Shown: positions 35,031 through 45,582 of the stretch, piece after piece
Layout: each line of letters starts with the position of its first letter
How positions within the stretch are numbered: position 1 is the stretch's first letter
Assembly (NCBI RefSeq): GCF_037975245.1
Contig: NC_092570.1
Location: forward strand, 18,205,918-18,269,917
Direction of reading: 5' to 3'
Length of the DNA: 64,000 bases
Origin: Apostichopus japonicus
Taxonomy: Eukaryota > Echinodermata > Holothuroidea > Aspidochirotida > Stichopodidae
Program-made: the position numbers and the translations under genes
The notes under the pieces: model-generated
Seen by the model: only the letters and a program-made list of their open reading frames with translations
Databases searched by the model: none
What the model was told of the DNA's origin: nothing

Positions 35031-37497
35031 TGGATTTAGACCAAGCGAAATTGTCATTGTCAGTATTCTAAAGCAGATGGCATCATCTTGTATTCCCTGT
35101 CTAATTTCCAATGGTTCTTTAAAGTATGTAGACCAACCACCCCCCCCCCACCCTCTCCCACCACATTCTTTACCTAAAGAAACTATGATTATATGTTAAT
35201 TGTCCGAGTTCAGCAGATGTCCTTGGCTGAATTCAGCATCCTTCCAGGTTTGCAATAAATTATCCTGTGCATGCTAAGTAATGCTGTATCTTCAGTAGTC
35301 TCTGCTCACCTGGAAAACCCACTCTACTATACTATATATACAGTATGTGCATGTAAAAAGTGCTAACAGCCATAGGATGACACTGCATGTGTATTAAAAA
35401 ATCATGCAAGTAAAGAGGTCTAACCATTTCCATGGGTTGTGAAGTTTTCTACTAAAATAAACTGTGGGACAGATGCACAAATTAATGTTGTCGATGACGG
35501 TAGTACTGTCACATACATAGGTGTGTGGAATAGGTTGGGAGGGAACACATTAATCCCACCATCAAAGTTGTGGGACATGGTGTCCCTCGTTTCCACTCCC
35601 ACTCTTTCCCATCCAATTTGTATTGGTGCCTCTGTACAGTAATTAGTAGAGTAAGTTAGACCTGCTATGCATAGTATCCACTGTGCACTGTACATTGAAT
35701 AGTATTATACTTTCTCCTTGAGATGGGAGACTAACTGGTTGTTTGCGTATGGATGTGTGTGTGAAACGTACCGTCGAATTGCATGGTCTGTTGAACTTTA
35801 ATAAAGAAGATGCAGACATTTCTTGCTGAAGTACTTGAGGTATCAAGTTCCACGGCCTTGCATGAGATGCCCAGTGGATTGTTTACTGCGATCACTGTAG
35901 TAACTTACATAGTGTAAATATGTGCACTGTCTGTAGAACTAAAACTATTTAGCCATAGCAACAAAAGCTTATTTATTCTGACAATATGTATTCATTCCCG
36001 GGAAGTGGATTTTAATGTGCTTCTTTACCACTAGTTGGTTCTTATCAGTACATTATTTTGTAATGTTTGAAGGAACTAGTAGCAAAATGTATTCATGAAT
36101 AGTCATATAAGGGCATTGTTATCACAATACCCATTTTTTTTTTTTTTTTTGTAGAAAGAAAATATATCTTGTTGAGCAGATTAGCATCTTGCAAATGAGT
36201 CATCAATTTAATGACTGCCCAACAGCATGCACTGGACTGCACAGATATTACGGCTATAATAAACACAGAATGGAAAAATGTGGTATTTGAAAATTATGAA
36301 CAGCCTTACAAATCAGGCTCAAAGAACTGTACAATAAGTGATAAGCCACAATCTAAAAATTGTGAATGTGATAGTGCCATTTTCATCCATGTAACCTTTT
36401 TGTTTGTCCAGGAGGCAATGTTTTAAGGAAGTTTTGCAATTCTAGTGTTATCTTATACATGTGTAGATTATCCAGGATATTATCTTTGTCTTTCTTGTGC
36501 TTTGCTCCTGTGTTGTGTCCAGGTGCATTTGTACAATTAAATAATAATAGATATAAAAATACAATGACAATTTGCTTGACTCTGATTTGGTCATCTAGCT
36601 ACTTCTGTTTTAGCTATAATTTTTTGTCAATAGTGACAGTTCTTCAACTGAACTGTTCAGCTTTCATGGCATATATATCAAAACTTAGGGTTGGGTTTTC
36701 AAATATCAGTGCAGAGAATCTCCAGCATTATTTTAAAACGGTCTTCTTTTTCCTTTCACTCCACAGTTTGATCCATGAAGCCTTGGTCTTTGGATGGAAT
36801 TTGATTCTCTCTCTCCAGGAGTGGCAACTTTGAATGGAGTCGAATTCGCACAACTTTGCATATTTTATGATAATCATGTGGTTTCCATAGCATCTGGTCT
36901 CTGAATAAAACATTTACACTTGTTTACAAGAGTATTCAGAGGAACACGATGTATACATAGAAATATCCTGAAACTTCATAGGGTGCAAAACCAGTGCTAT
37001 GAAGTACCATTTAGAGATTGTGTGTAGATCCATACACCCATAGCTAGATACAGTTTGCCATAGATTTGATTAAATTTGTATTAATAGTCTCATATGATAC
37101 ATACAAACATTGTGCTCTGGAATAATAATATAATAACACAAAAAAGGTTGCATTATTAGTAAATAAAATATACAATCTGAATGATTTCTCCATCGGTTTC
37201 AGCAAGGGAAAATAGGTTTCTGTCTGATCCTGAAACTTATGGATTTCGTGGAAATTTGCAATTTGCTGCATACCCTTGACTCTTTCAATCTCAAAAATTT
37301 GTTATGACAAGCTTCGGAACAAAAGTTGTGCTTTAAATTGTGCATTATTTTAATTAGCCAGGATTCAATTAGGCAGGATAAAGACAGGAAAATTTTGTCC
37401 CAGATGAAGATAATGACAATTAATTGAAGACAGCAGCAATCGCAGAAGATCTGACCATTATAGTTTTGCGCTAACTTTTGTCATTTTTATCGACAGA
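35031..37497. other. upstream flank of the sulfotransferase
   Basis: AT-rich, with a poly-C run near 35140 and a poly-T run near 36134. A plausible acceptor TTTTTATCGACAG ends at 37496, just before the start codon, so one or more non-coding 5' exons may lie here. No coding region is recognised. Confidence 0.5.
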
Positions 37498-38751
37498 ATG
37501 AGTCGCACAGGTTCCTTGTTTGTTCTTCTTCTTCTCCTCCTCTGCACATTGCTCTACATTTATCAATTTGATTCTGCCCGATATCTACTGAAGCTTTCCC
37601 ACAAAGACAAAACCCTGGCGAAACTCTCCGTCAGCGACGTCCTGTCTTCCTTGAGTTCGGACAACAGTTTTGTTGCGACTTCTTCAGAAGTGGAATTGGA
37701 CAGTTTTGATAATTCTCTGGGGGATATCGCGATAAATACGACGAAGGTGGAAGGCCCCGTCCAGGTCATAGTCTTAGCCCGCATGAGAACCGGTTCCACC
37801 CTCTGTGGAGAAATTTTTAACCAGAATCCGGAGTTGTTTTTCATTTTTGAGCCCTTACATTCCTTCAAGGTTCTCCAGATGTCGGAAGATGACAGTCTGG
37901 AGGAAGAATCCACCGATTTGCTCAAAAAGTTGTACAAATGTAAATTTCCGAGGATGTTCATACAGACTTTAGCGAGATGGAGTATTGGCAAAGGCAAGAG
38001 TAGAAAGATACTGCCGATCTGTCAGGAAACCGACGGTTGTGCGAAAGCTACACCGAGTCAGTTTCAGAGAGTGTGCACAAAATCTGGCCACGTCGTCACA
38101 AAGACTATCCGAGCAAATGTCAAAATGCTGAAGCCGCTGATCAAATTCCACGGCATCAATCTGAAAATTCTACATCTGATGCGGGATCCTCGAGGCACCG
38201 CGAGTTCCCGGCGATCATATTATACACCTAAGAAGAGAGGGGGACCCGAGGGTGTGGGCAAGAGAAGTCTTCACGAGTTGGGGTTACTATCGACGTCACA
38301 AGACAGTAAAAAAAACACCATTCCAAAACTCTGTGCGTGGATGAAAGAGACATTAAAAGATGCCCTGAATAAACCGACCTGGTTGCAGGATCAATACCGG
38401 CTGGTAAGGTACGAAGACCTCGCAGAGGATCCGATAAGACTCAGCCAACATATTTATGATTTCATCGGTTTGGAATTGCCACCGGTGGTCTTAAAGTGGA
38501 TACACAATAACACGGAGAGTGATAATTCCAGGAGCAAACACCAATTCAGTACCCGTAAGAATTCATCTCGAGCTTCCACGTCGTGGCGAGGCAGACTCTC
38601 GTTGGAAGAAGTACTAGCAGTTCAAGACATTTGCGGCGATGTCATGGCATCCTTAGGATATAAGAAACTTTACACTCAGGAGGAGTTAGAAAACTACTCA
38701 TTACCTTTAGTCGAACCTATTAAGTTAGATAAAGACCTTATGATCATGTAG
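37498..38751 (+). CDS. Golgi carbohydrate 6-O-sulfotransferase (CHST1/CHST3 type)
   Basis: Type II Golgi enzyme that transfers sulfate from PAPS to a sugar hydroxyl, by family usually C6 of Gal, GlcNAc or GalNAc on keratan or chondroitin sulfate. The frame has 417 residues and no intron, close to the ~411 of human CHST1. A short cytoplasmic tail precedes a membrane anchor (about 6-23, Leu-rich). The 5'-phosphosulfate loop is RMRTGSTLCGEIFNQNPELF (95-114). The 3'-phosphate motif is LMRDPRG (227-233), and the C-terminal block is YRLVRYEDLAEDP (300-312). Later conserved text includes KWIHNNT and SWRGRLS. N-glycosylation sequons occur at N80, N337, N355 and N399. The first ATG sits 2 bases after a possible acceptor. 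Substrate specificity cannot be read from sequence, so no vertebrate symbol is given. Confidence 0.93.
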   Translation: MSRTGSLFVLLLLLLCTLLYIYQFDSARYLLKLSHKDKTLAKLSVSDVLSSLSSDNSFVATSSEVELDSFDNSLGDIAINTTKVEGPVQVIVLARMRTGSTLCGEIFNQNPELFFIFEPLHSFKVLQMSEDDSLEEESTDLLKKLYKCKFPRMFIQTLARWSIGKGKSRKILPICQETDGCAKATPSQFQRVCTKSGHVVTKTIRANVKMLKPLIKFHGINLKILHLMRDPRGTASSRRSYYTPKKRGGPEGVGKRSLHELGLLSTSQDSKKNTIPKLCAWMKETLKDALNKPTWLQDQYRLVRYEDLAEDPIRLSQHIYDFIGLELPPVVLKWIHNNTESDNSRSKHQFSTRKNSSRASTSWRGRLSLEEVLAVQDICGDVMASLGYKKLYTQEELENYSLPLVEPIKLDKDLMIM

Positions 38752-39001
38752 AGGAGTAGTTATGGTTATTGTACTAGTATTAGAAATAATTTTTGAATAT
38801 TGTCAAATAACACCGATCACATTAATTTGCCTAAATGATCAAGATCATGCCTAGTACAGTAGCTGTAGTGATATGTTATAGCCTCATACATTTAATCTAA
38901 ACAATAATTGTTGTACTATTGTGTCGTGAGAAGTCATGACTTGAGTCACTAAAAGTCAAGTACACTTGAAGTTTATGAATAGCATTTCCCTATATAGTGA
39001 T

Positions 39002-39030
39002 AATAAAGTGACCTAATTATATTTAATAAA
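39002..39030 (+). promoter_or_regulatory. duplicated polyadenylation signal of the sulfotransferase
   Basis: AATAAAGTGACCTAATTATA is directly repeated, placing AATAAA at 39002 and 39025, about 250 bases after the stop and just before a SINE. Confidence 0.55.
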
Positions 39031-39048
39031 GTGACCTAATTATATAAT

Positions 39049-39270
39049 GGTGCTGTGGCCGAGTGGATAAAGGCAGTGGCATTTGAAGCAATGAGGCTTA
39101 GCAATTAGGAGATTCGATCCCGGCCGGGTCATAGTATGGTGGGTTTTGTCATCCAAGAGCAATCAATGGTTTTCCCATCTGAAATGACTTACTAAATTTG
39201 AAAAGATTCCAAATTTGAATTAAAATGTTGCATTTGAAGCCACCCAACATGTAAGTTGTAATCCATAAAC
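39049..39270 (+). mobile_element. tRNA-derived SINE, full head
   Basis: A box TGGCCGAGTGG (39056-39066) and B box GATTCGATCC (39111-39120) sit at tRNA-like spacing. The body matches the truncated copy at 32298-32459. The head lacks a convincing cloverleaf end, so it is a SINE and not a tRNA gene. Confidence 0.83.
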
Positions 39271-39460
39271 CCTCGAGGTGCCACAAGGTGTTGTGAGGTG
39301 CCACAGGGCATCATGAGGTGCCACGGGCATTATGAGGTGCCACAGGGCAACATGAGGTACCACGGGTTGACGTGAGGTGCCACGGGGCATTGTGAGGTGC
39401 CACAGGGTGTCGTGAGGTGCCACTGGCGTCGGGAGATGCCACAGACGTCGTGCGGTATCA
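39270..39460 (+). repeat. ~22-bp GAGGTGCCAC minisatellite
   Basis: GAGGTGCCAC recurs about eight times with variable spacers. The frames across it are repeat artefacts. Confidence 0.88.
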
Positions 39461-40189
39461 TAGTGTGATCATCTCTTTTAAATTTCATCAAAAGTATGCA
39501 TCTCTAAATTTAATGTTGAGCACATGTTACGCAGCTGAGGCTTTCAATGATACATTATTTTTTTTTAAGGGGAGGGAATTGTTAAGGTGGTTGAGGTTCT
39601 CTCTGGTTTAAATCACTGAGTCTGACCCATGTTGTTTTTAAATACTTGATTATACTAAAAGAAGCACTGTATTGTAGTGGCTCGAAGAGTATGATGTTGA
39701 ATGTGATCTTGTTACTCTTAGTTTTCATTACCAAGAAAGAAGAAAATAGACTGAAATATTATTTGGGTGTTTATGACAATTGTATTTGCAATGGCATAAT
39801 TATCTCTTTGCCAAAATGTTTATCCCATGTGTGATTACTTTGCAGAAAACTTTATCACTTTTCGTTTGTCGAGATTTTTATGATGCTCCCATACAGTTAA
39901 TTGTGTTTCGTCCTGTAGATATTTGTGCTGATGTTTTGTTCAACATTTACATGTACTTAAAAATGGAGAAACGTATACATTTTACATAGGCAATCTATAC
40001 CGTTGGCAAGTACTGTACCAGTAAAGGATCAAAGTAAGAAGCACAAGTAACATTCATAGATCCGTTCTAATGATGAGAGATCTTACACTGAAAATTTGAC
40101 TAGCTGCATCCAAGAAACCTTGTTAAAGGATTCAACATTAGACATTTGGTTATTATTTTATTGCAACACTTTATACATGCAGGTCAGAG

Positions 40190-40860
40190 GTGTGCACAGG
40201 ATTTCAAATGTGGTGGGAGGGGGAATAAAAATGTTCCCATCAAGGCAGGAGCTAGGTAGGTCCTATGAAGGTAGGAGCCTGATCTTTTGTGGTATGGTCA
40301 GAGGTGATTGAAGGATGTCATAAAAGGAGGGAACTGTTCTGAGGTCATTGACCCCTATGGAAGGTGGTCTGGGGGTCAGTCGCCAGAAAAAATATAAAAC
40401 TTTGAAATGTCAAATGCTGCATTCAGAGGCCTATTTAGATTGTAATTTAGGTCTGTGTAAGTAGATCTAAAATGCATTAAGGTCAGAGGCTGAACTTTTG
40501 TGGAATGGACTAGAGGCAAATGAAGGATTTTATTAAGGAGGGGACCGTACTGGGGTCATCGAAGTCGATTCCTTTACAGGGTAGTCTAGGGCTTCTCCCC
40601 AAGACAAAACTTAAACTTTTATATGTCAAATGGTGCATTCTTAGGCATATTTAGACTATAAATCAGGTTTATATATGTAGCCCAAACTTTTGCTAATAAA
40701 TACTTGAGCAAAAGGTTGAAAAAAAGGGAGGTTGAGGGAGAGAGGGGTGGTGATGCACCCGTAGAAATGGTCCAGTGTTTCCCCGACTGACAGTCGGAGG
40801 TGGGGGCCATGCCCCACCCCCACCCATCCCCCCTTTGTGAATGCCGCTTATTCATGTTAC
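40190..40860 (+). repeat. dispersed repeat with two related halves
   Basis: Two halves share 'AAAACTT..ATGTCAAATG.TGCATTC' and 'TAGATCTAAAATG'/'TTTAGACTATAAATC' type words. G-rich GAGGGGACC and CCCCACCCCC stretches are typical of low-copy invertebrate repeats. No coding content. Confidence 0.45.
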
Positions 40861-41479
40861 ACAACTTAACTATTGTCATCTTGAATGTAGTTATATGGAA
40901 CCCACCATTCAGTATGTATTGTTCAATGTGACATCCATTTCAAATTTATTTTCTCAACACATGTAACACAACATTTAATAAAGGTGACTTAACCTGTCTG
41001 TAGCTTTGCATGTATTGCGAATGTGCCAGCTAGTGACATACACCGTAATAAATCATATTAGCGTTACACATTAATGTATGACAATCTTTTACGAAACCTT
41101 AGTTACAGAAAAGCATCATAACATAGTCATGTTATTTCTTGGATATATATTGGGGCATATTTATTTTAAAAAAATCTCTCAAAACTTGGAAAAAAATGAA
41201 AATTGTCACAACGTTTCTTTTATTATAATGTTTTAAATAAAAACAGTTTGTATATTTGTTGATATAGTTATTAACCTAAGGCTTCAAGTTGTGTGCTGAA
41301 ATATATATTTTGTATATTTGTAAAAGACAAATTTCCTTAGTTGGACAATTTTTTGAACCTGTTTTGTATAATAACATATTTTGTTGCTTGTTTAGTTTTT
41401 GTCTGTGCATTGTAAGAAAGGAAGAAGGAGAGGGGGAGAGGGGGGTGTCTTTTACTGGAGGAAGTAAAAGAAAAACAGA

Positions 41480-42190
41480 AGTTGGAATTGAACCAGGGAC
41501 CTTGTGATTGTCAAAAAATTCCTCTACCATTAGACCATTAGGTGGGAAACTATAAAATGAAGCTTTTCAAATACTTAAAGATCCAGTTATTTGGACTTAG
41601 GTTTTTTTTTCAAAACATTTTCTCCCCTGGTCCTCGTCCGATCAGGGAACCTTGTCAGGGGGGAGGGTGTCCGTGCAACTCACCTATTCCGCTTGGGAAC
41701 CTTGTCAGGGGGGAGGGGGGCCGCGCAGCTCACCTATTCCGCTTGGGAACCTTGTCAGGGGGGAGGGGGGCCGCGCAACTCACCTTGTCCGCTTGGGAAT
41801 TCGCCTCACTTGGAAACTTTGGATGGTGATTGCCCAGCCAGGGTTTGAACCGGGAAAATGTAAATTGCTCACGGCACTACCAATCACACCATTTTGGTTC
41901 CCAAGAAATAAACTTTGTTTTTTACCTTTATACTTCCACCTACTCCAAAGAACAGAAAATCAAAATGCTCTAGCTGGACTTGAACCGCAGACATGGAGAT
42001 TGTCTGACACTTAAGTCCAGAGCACTAACCACTGTGCCACTTGAACTGTTGAGAAGTAAAGCTCGTTTCTAATATTTGAACCTCACAATGGAAAGATTAA
42101 AAGAGCAAAAAATCAAAATGCTCAAGATGGGACTTGAACCACGCACATGGAGATTGCAGTCCAGAGCACTAACCACTGCACCACTGTAAT
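41480..42190 (-). repeat. cluster of four tRNA-like units
   Basis: Four minus-strand segments each have a B box: GGTTCAATTCC (41494-41484), GGTTTGAACCC-type (41851-41841), GGTTCAAGTCC (41986-41976), and a fourth at about 42131-42141. A-box-like text lies upstream of each (TGGTCTAATGGTAGAGG, TGATTGGTAGTGC, TGGCACAGTGG). The last two sit in a ~145-bp tandem unit. Acceptor stems are not convincing, so they are pseudo-tRNAs or SINE heads. Confidence 0.65.
41651..41800 (+). repeat. 50-bp tandem repeat, three units
   Basis: CTTGTCAGGGGGGAGGG starts at 41651, 41701 and 41751, an exact 50-base step. GC-rich compared with its surroundings. Confidence 0.95.
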
Positions 42191-42284
42191 TGTTGAGAAA
42201 TAATGCTCGTTTCTAATATTTGAACCTCAGAATGGAATGGTGGAAAAGAGCAAAATATCAAAATGCTCAAGCTGGAACTGTATA

Positions 42285-43138
42285 TGGGGTACATTCATGG
42301 GTATGAGTTATATTAATGTGTATGGGGTGATTTTATGTGTATGGGGTACATTATTGTGTATGGGGTACATTATTGTGTATGGGGTACATTTATGTGTATT
42401 GGGTTCATATATGGGTATCAGGTACATTTATGTGTTTGGGGTACATTAATGTGTAAGGGGTACATTTATGTGTATGGGGTACATTATTGTGTATGGGGTA
42501 CATTTATGTGTATTGAGTTCATATATGGGTATTAGGTACATTCATGTATATGGGGTACGTTCGTGTGTATGTGGTACATTAATGTGTAAGGGGTACATTT
42601 ATGGGTATGGGGTACAGTACTGTATATGGGGTAATTTTATGTGTATTGGGTACATTGATGTGTAAAGGGGTTCATTTATGGGTATGAATTTCATTAATGA
42701 ACATGGGGTGATTTTTTGTGTATGGGGTACATTAATATGTATGGTGTACGTGTATGTGTATTGGTTACATCTACGTGTATGGGGTACATTTTTGTGTTTT
42801 AGGTACATTTATGTGATTGGGTTCATTTTTGGGTATGAGGTACATTAATGTATATGGGGTGATTTTATGTGTATGGGGTACATTTATGGGTATGAGGTAC
42901 ATTCATGTATATGGGGTGATATTATTTGTACGGGGATACATTTATGTGTATGGGTACATCACTGTGTACGGGGTACATTCATGTGTAAGGGGTACATTTA
43001 TGGGTATGGGATACATTATTGTACATGGGGTGATTTTATGTGTATTGGGTATATTAATGTGTAAGGGGTACATTAATGTTTATGGGGTGATTTTATGTGT
43101 ATGGGGTACATTAATGTTTATGGGGTACATTAACTCAA
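42285..43138 (+). repeat. ~20-bp GTATGGGGTACATT minisatellite
   Basis: About 40 variants of TGTATGGGGTACATTTATG. The open frames here (repeated CMGYIYVYGVH-like text) are translated repeat, not genes. Confidence 0.93.
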
Positions 43139-43785
43139 AATAATAAAGCGAGAGGTAAAAGATTCAATGGTGTTTGTAAGCTTGATGACTTACAGTCTTT
43201 TTTATTGAGTAGATGTTAAACTAGATTATAAACTTACTTCAATGTTGAACAAGAAAGAACTGTTTACATGGCTATTCTATGATACCAATGTTCCACTTGA
43301 CATCTCGGGGATGATAAATACTTGGTAGTGGTGGTACTCAGGTGTGTCAAGGAAACTAATCCATTTGATTGGATTGTTGTCCTGGTCAATGACACACAAA
43401 GCTTGACCTGTTTAACTGACCTTTTGAAGTAGCCAGATCATTTCTTCATCTCAAGCCTTGGTTGTGTTTTTTGATAAAGTAAATTATTCTAAGTTTTGGT
43501 GGTCACAAGAAGCCGTAATAGAATGACTGATTTCTGTAAAATAAATACATTATTGAAGTCTCAAAGTTTGTCAAAAGAATTTACTAAATGATATCATATG
43601 ATTCAGCAGGTGGAAAATCATTTTTGTCACAATAATGACCATTAATTATTTACTCAAATTGGGGACATGTTTCTATGAAGCATTGAACTTGAGTTAAATA
43701 TATCTCTAAACTAAATTAAATGTCAGAGACTTGAGCAAGTTGCATTAAGCAAAACATCACCTGTCACCATATTACAGAATCTCCA

Positions 43786-44166
43786 CAAGCATACTCCCAG
43801 AACACACAAGCATACTCTCAGAACACACAAGCATACTCTCAGAACAACACAAGCATACTCTCACAACATACAAGCATACTCTCAGAACAACACAAGCATA
43901 CTCTCAGAACACACAAGCATACTCTCAGAACACACAAGCATACTCTCAGAACACACGAGCATACTCTCAGAACACACAAGCATACTCTCAGAACACACCA
44001 GCATACTCTCAGAACACACAAGCATACTCTCAGAACACACAAGCATACTCTCAGAACACACAAGCATACTCTCACAACAACACAAGCATACTCTCAGAAC
44101 AACACAAGCATACTCTCAGAACACACAATCACACTCTCAGAACACACCAGCATACTCTCAGAACAA
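43786..44166. repeat. ~21-bp CACAAGCATACTCTCAGAA minisatellite
   Basis: About 17 head-to-tail units. Minus-strand frames through it (VCLCVLR / SMLVCSE repeats) are artefacts. Confidence 0.93.
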
Positions 44167-44401
44167 ATAAGGTTGTTGGTTCATAGCAAGAAACCAACTG
44201 GATCCTAGGACTGAGGAATGGAGCTATTTCACCTGCTATCTTGTTCTAATAAGGTTCCAGTTTTTCAATTTCAAATTTATTTCTCATACAATTGTACAAG
44301 AATATTACAAAAATAACATTACAGTAGGAAGATTACTATACAAAGGCCACCAGAAATACCTAATAGCTTAATATCTCAGCTAGTGACCAAGTAGACCAGT
44401 T

Positions 44402-44760
44402 AATAATAATAATAATACATAATTTTTATATAGCGCCAAACAAACTATGAAATCATTCTCGTAGCGCTTAACATAATAATAACAATTATAACATATATGC
44501 TTTGGTGAAAAGATACGTTTTGAGAGCTGATTTGAAACCGTTCACAGTATTGCACATTTTTACATGTTCTGGAAGTGAGTTCCACAGGCACGGTGCACTG
44601 GATGCGAACATTCTCAAGCCGTAAGTCTGTGTTTTTACTCTAGGGATGAGTAACATCAGCGATGAATTAGAGCGAAGTGAGCGTGTGGATGATGGTCGGA
44701 GCTGAAACAAGTTGGTGAGGTAGCTTGGTCCTACATTGTGCATACATTTGAACACAATTC
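44402..44760 (-). mobile_element. L2-type LINE 3' end, truncated
   Basis: Minus-strand frame 44755-44486 encodes the C-terminal end typical of L2/CR1-type reverse-transcriptase proteins: HNVGPSYLTNLF, a PRVKTQTYG block, SAPCLWNSLPEHVK and FKSALKTYLF, then a stop. The 3' tail TTTGGCGCTATATAAA and an ATT-repeat end follow at about 44440-44402. The 5' part is missing. The element lies just beyond the COG6 3' array. Confidence 0.87.
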
Positions 44761-44793
44761 AGTCCTACTACTTATCTCAGGACATGTGCCCTG

Positions 44794-45482
44794 TTGTGTT
44801 GTTCTAAGCCACATCTCAATTGGATGCTATGACTAATCTCAGAACAGAAACTCTTGACCCGTTGCTGTGTTTTAAGCATGATACCAGTTGGACCCTAATC
44901 TCAGGCCAGAAGACTCTTGACCTGTTGTGGCGTTCTAACCATGACACCAGTTGGACCCTAGGACTAATCTCAGAACAGAAACTCTTGACCTGTTGCTGTG
45001 TTTTAAGCATGATACCAGTTGGACCCTAATCTCAGGCCAGAAGACTCTTGACCTGTTGTGGTGTTCTAACCATGATACCAGTTGGACCCTAGGACTAATC
45101 TCAGGACAGAAACTCTTGACCTGTTGTGGTGTACTAACCATGACATCAGTTGGACCCTAGGACTAATCTCAGGACAGAAACTCTTGACCCGTTGCTGTGT
45201 TTTAAGCATAACACCAGTTGGACCCTAGGACTAATCTCAGGACAGAAACTCTTGACCTGTTGTGGTGTACTAACCATGACACCAGTTGGACCCTAGGACT
45301 AATATCAGGACAGAAAGTCATGACCCGTTGCTGTGTTTTAAGCATAACACCAGTTGGACCCTAGGACTAATCTCAGGACAGAAACTCTTGACCTGTTGTG
45401 GTGTTCTAACCATGACATCATTTGGACCCTAAACTCAGGACAGAAGACTCTTAACCTGTTGTGGTGTCCTAACCATCATACT
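44794..45482 (-). repeat. 63-68-bp tandem array derived from the COG6 terminal exon
   Basis: About ten units in two alternating types: GTTGTGGTGTTCTAACCATG and GTTGCTGTGTTTTAAGCAT, each followed by a CCAGTTGGACCCTAG block. Read on the minus strand, the unit carries the COG6 end TPQQVKS. The unit nearest the gene (45482-45435) is the real coding end with stop. Later units mostly lack one base and read FCPEISPRVQLV instead. Confidence 0.93.
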
Positions 45483-45582
45483 GTTTGTTTCCTGGTATTG
45501 GTTTATTGGGTTTTGAATAGCTGTATACATCAATTCATAAGCTCCATGGATAAGGCTCATAGCTCTTTGGTGGATTTTCTCC
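45435..45582 (-). CDS. COG6: COG6 exon 18 (C-terminus and stop)
   Basis: A long pyrimidine tract precedes the acceptor ATTTTAG, and TGA is at 45437-45435. It encodes [18 protein letters not shown] and the conserved end [10 protein letters not shown]. The last ~48 bases are the founder of the downstream array. Confidence 0.96.

Noticed and set aside
36459-36833. 124-codon plus-strand frame
   Set aside because: Composition is that of random AT-rich hydrophobic translation; no motif seen.
37563-37997. 144-codon minus-strand frame
   Set aside because: Antisense shadow of the sulfotransferase.
39049-39125. Possible genuine tRNA gene
   Set aside because: A and B boxes fit but a closing acceptor stem is not evident, and the body continues as a repeat shared with 32298-32459; a SINE head.
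41036-41090. Possible promoter or RNA gene in the AT-rich stretch
   Set aside because: No box, stem or conserved motif could be supported.
42237-43143. Several overlapping frames with repeated GYIYVYGVH text
   Set aside because: They are translations of the GTATGGGGTACATT minisatellite.
43839-44085. Cys-rich frames (VCLCVLR and SMLVCSE repeats)
   Set aside because: Translated 21-bp minisatellite; not a cysteine-rich protein gene.
44816-45141. Minus-strand frames with TPQQVKSF and PRVQLVSW text
   Set aside because: Copies of the COG6 end within the tandem array; no evidence that they are translated.
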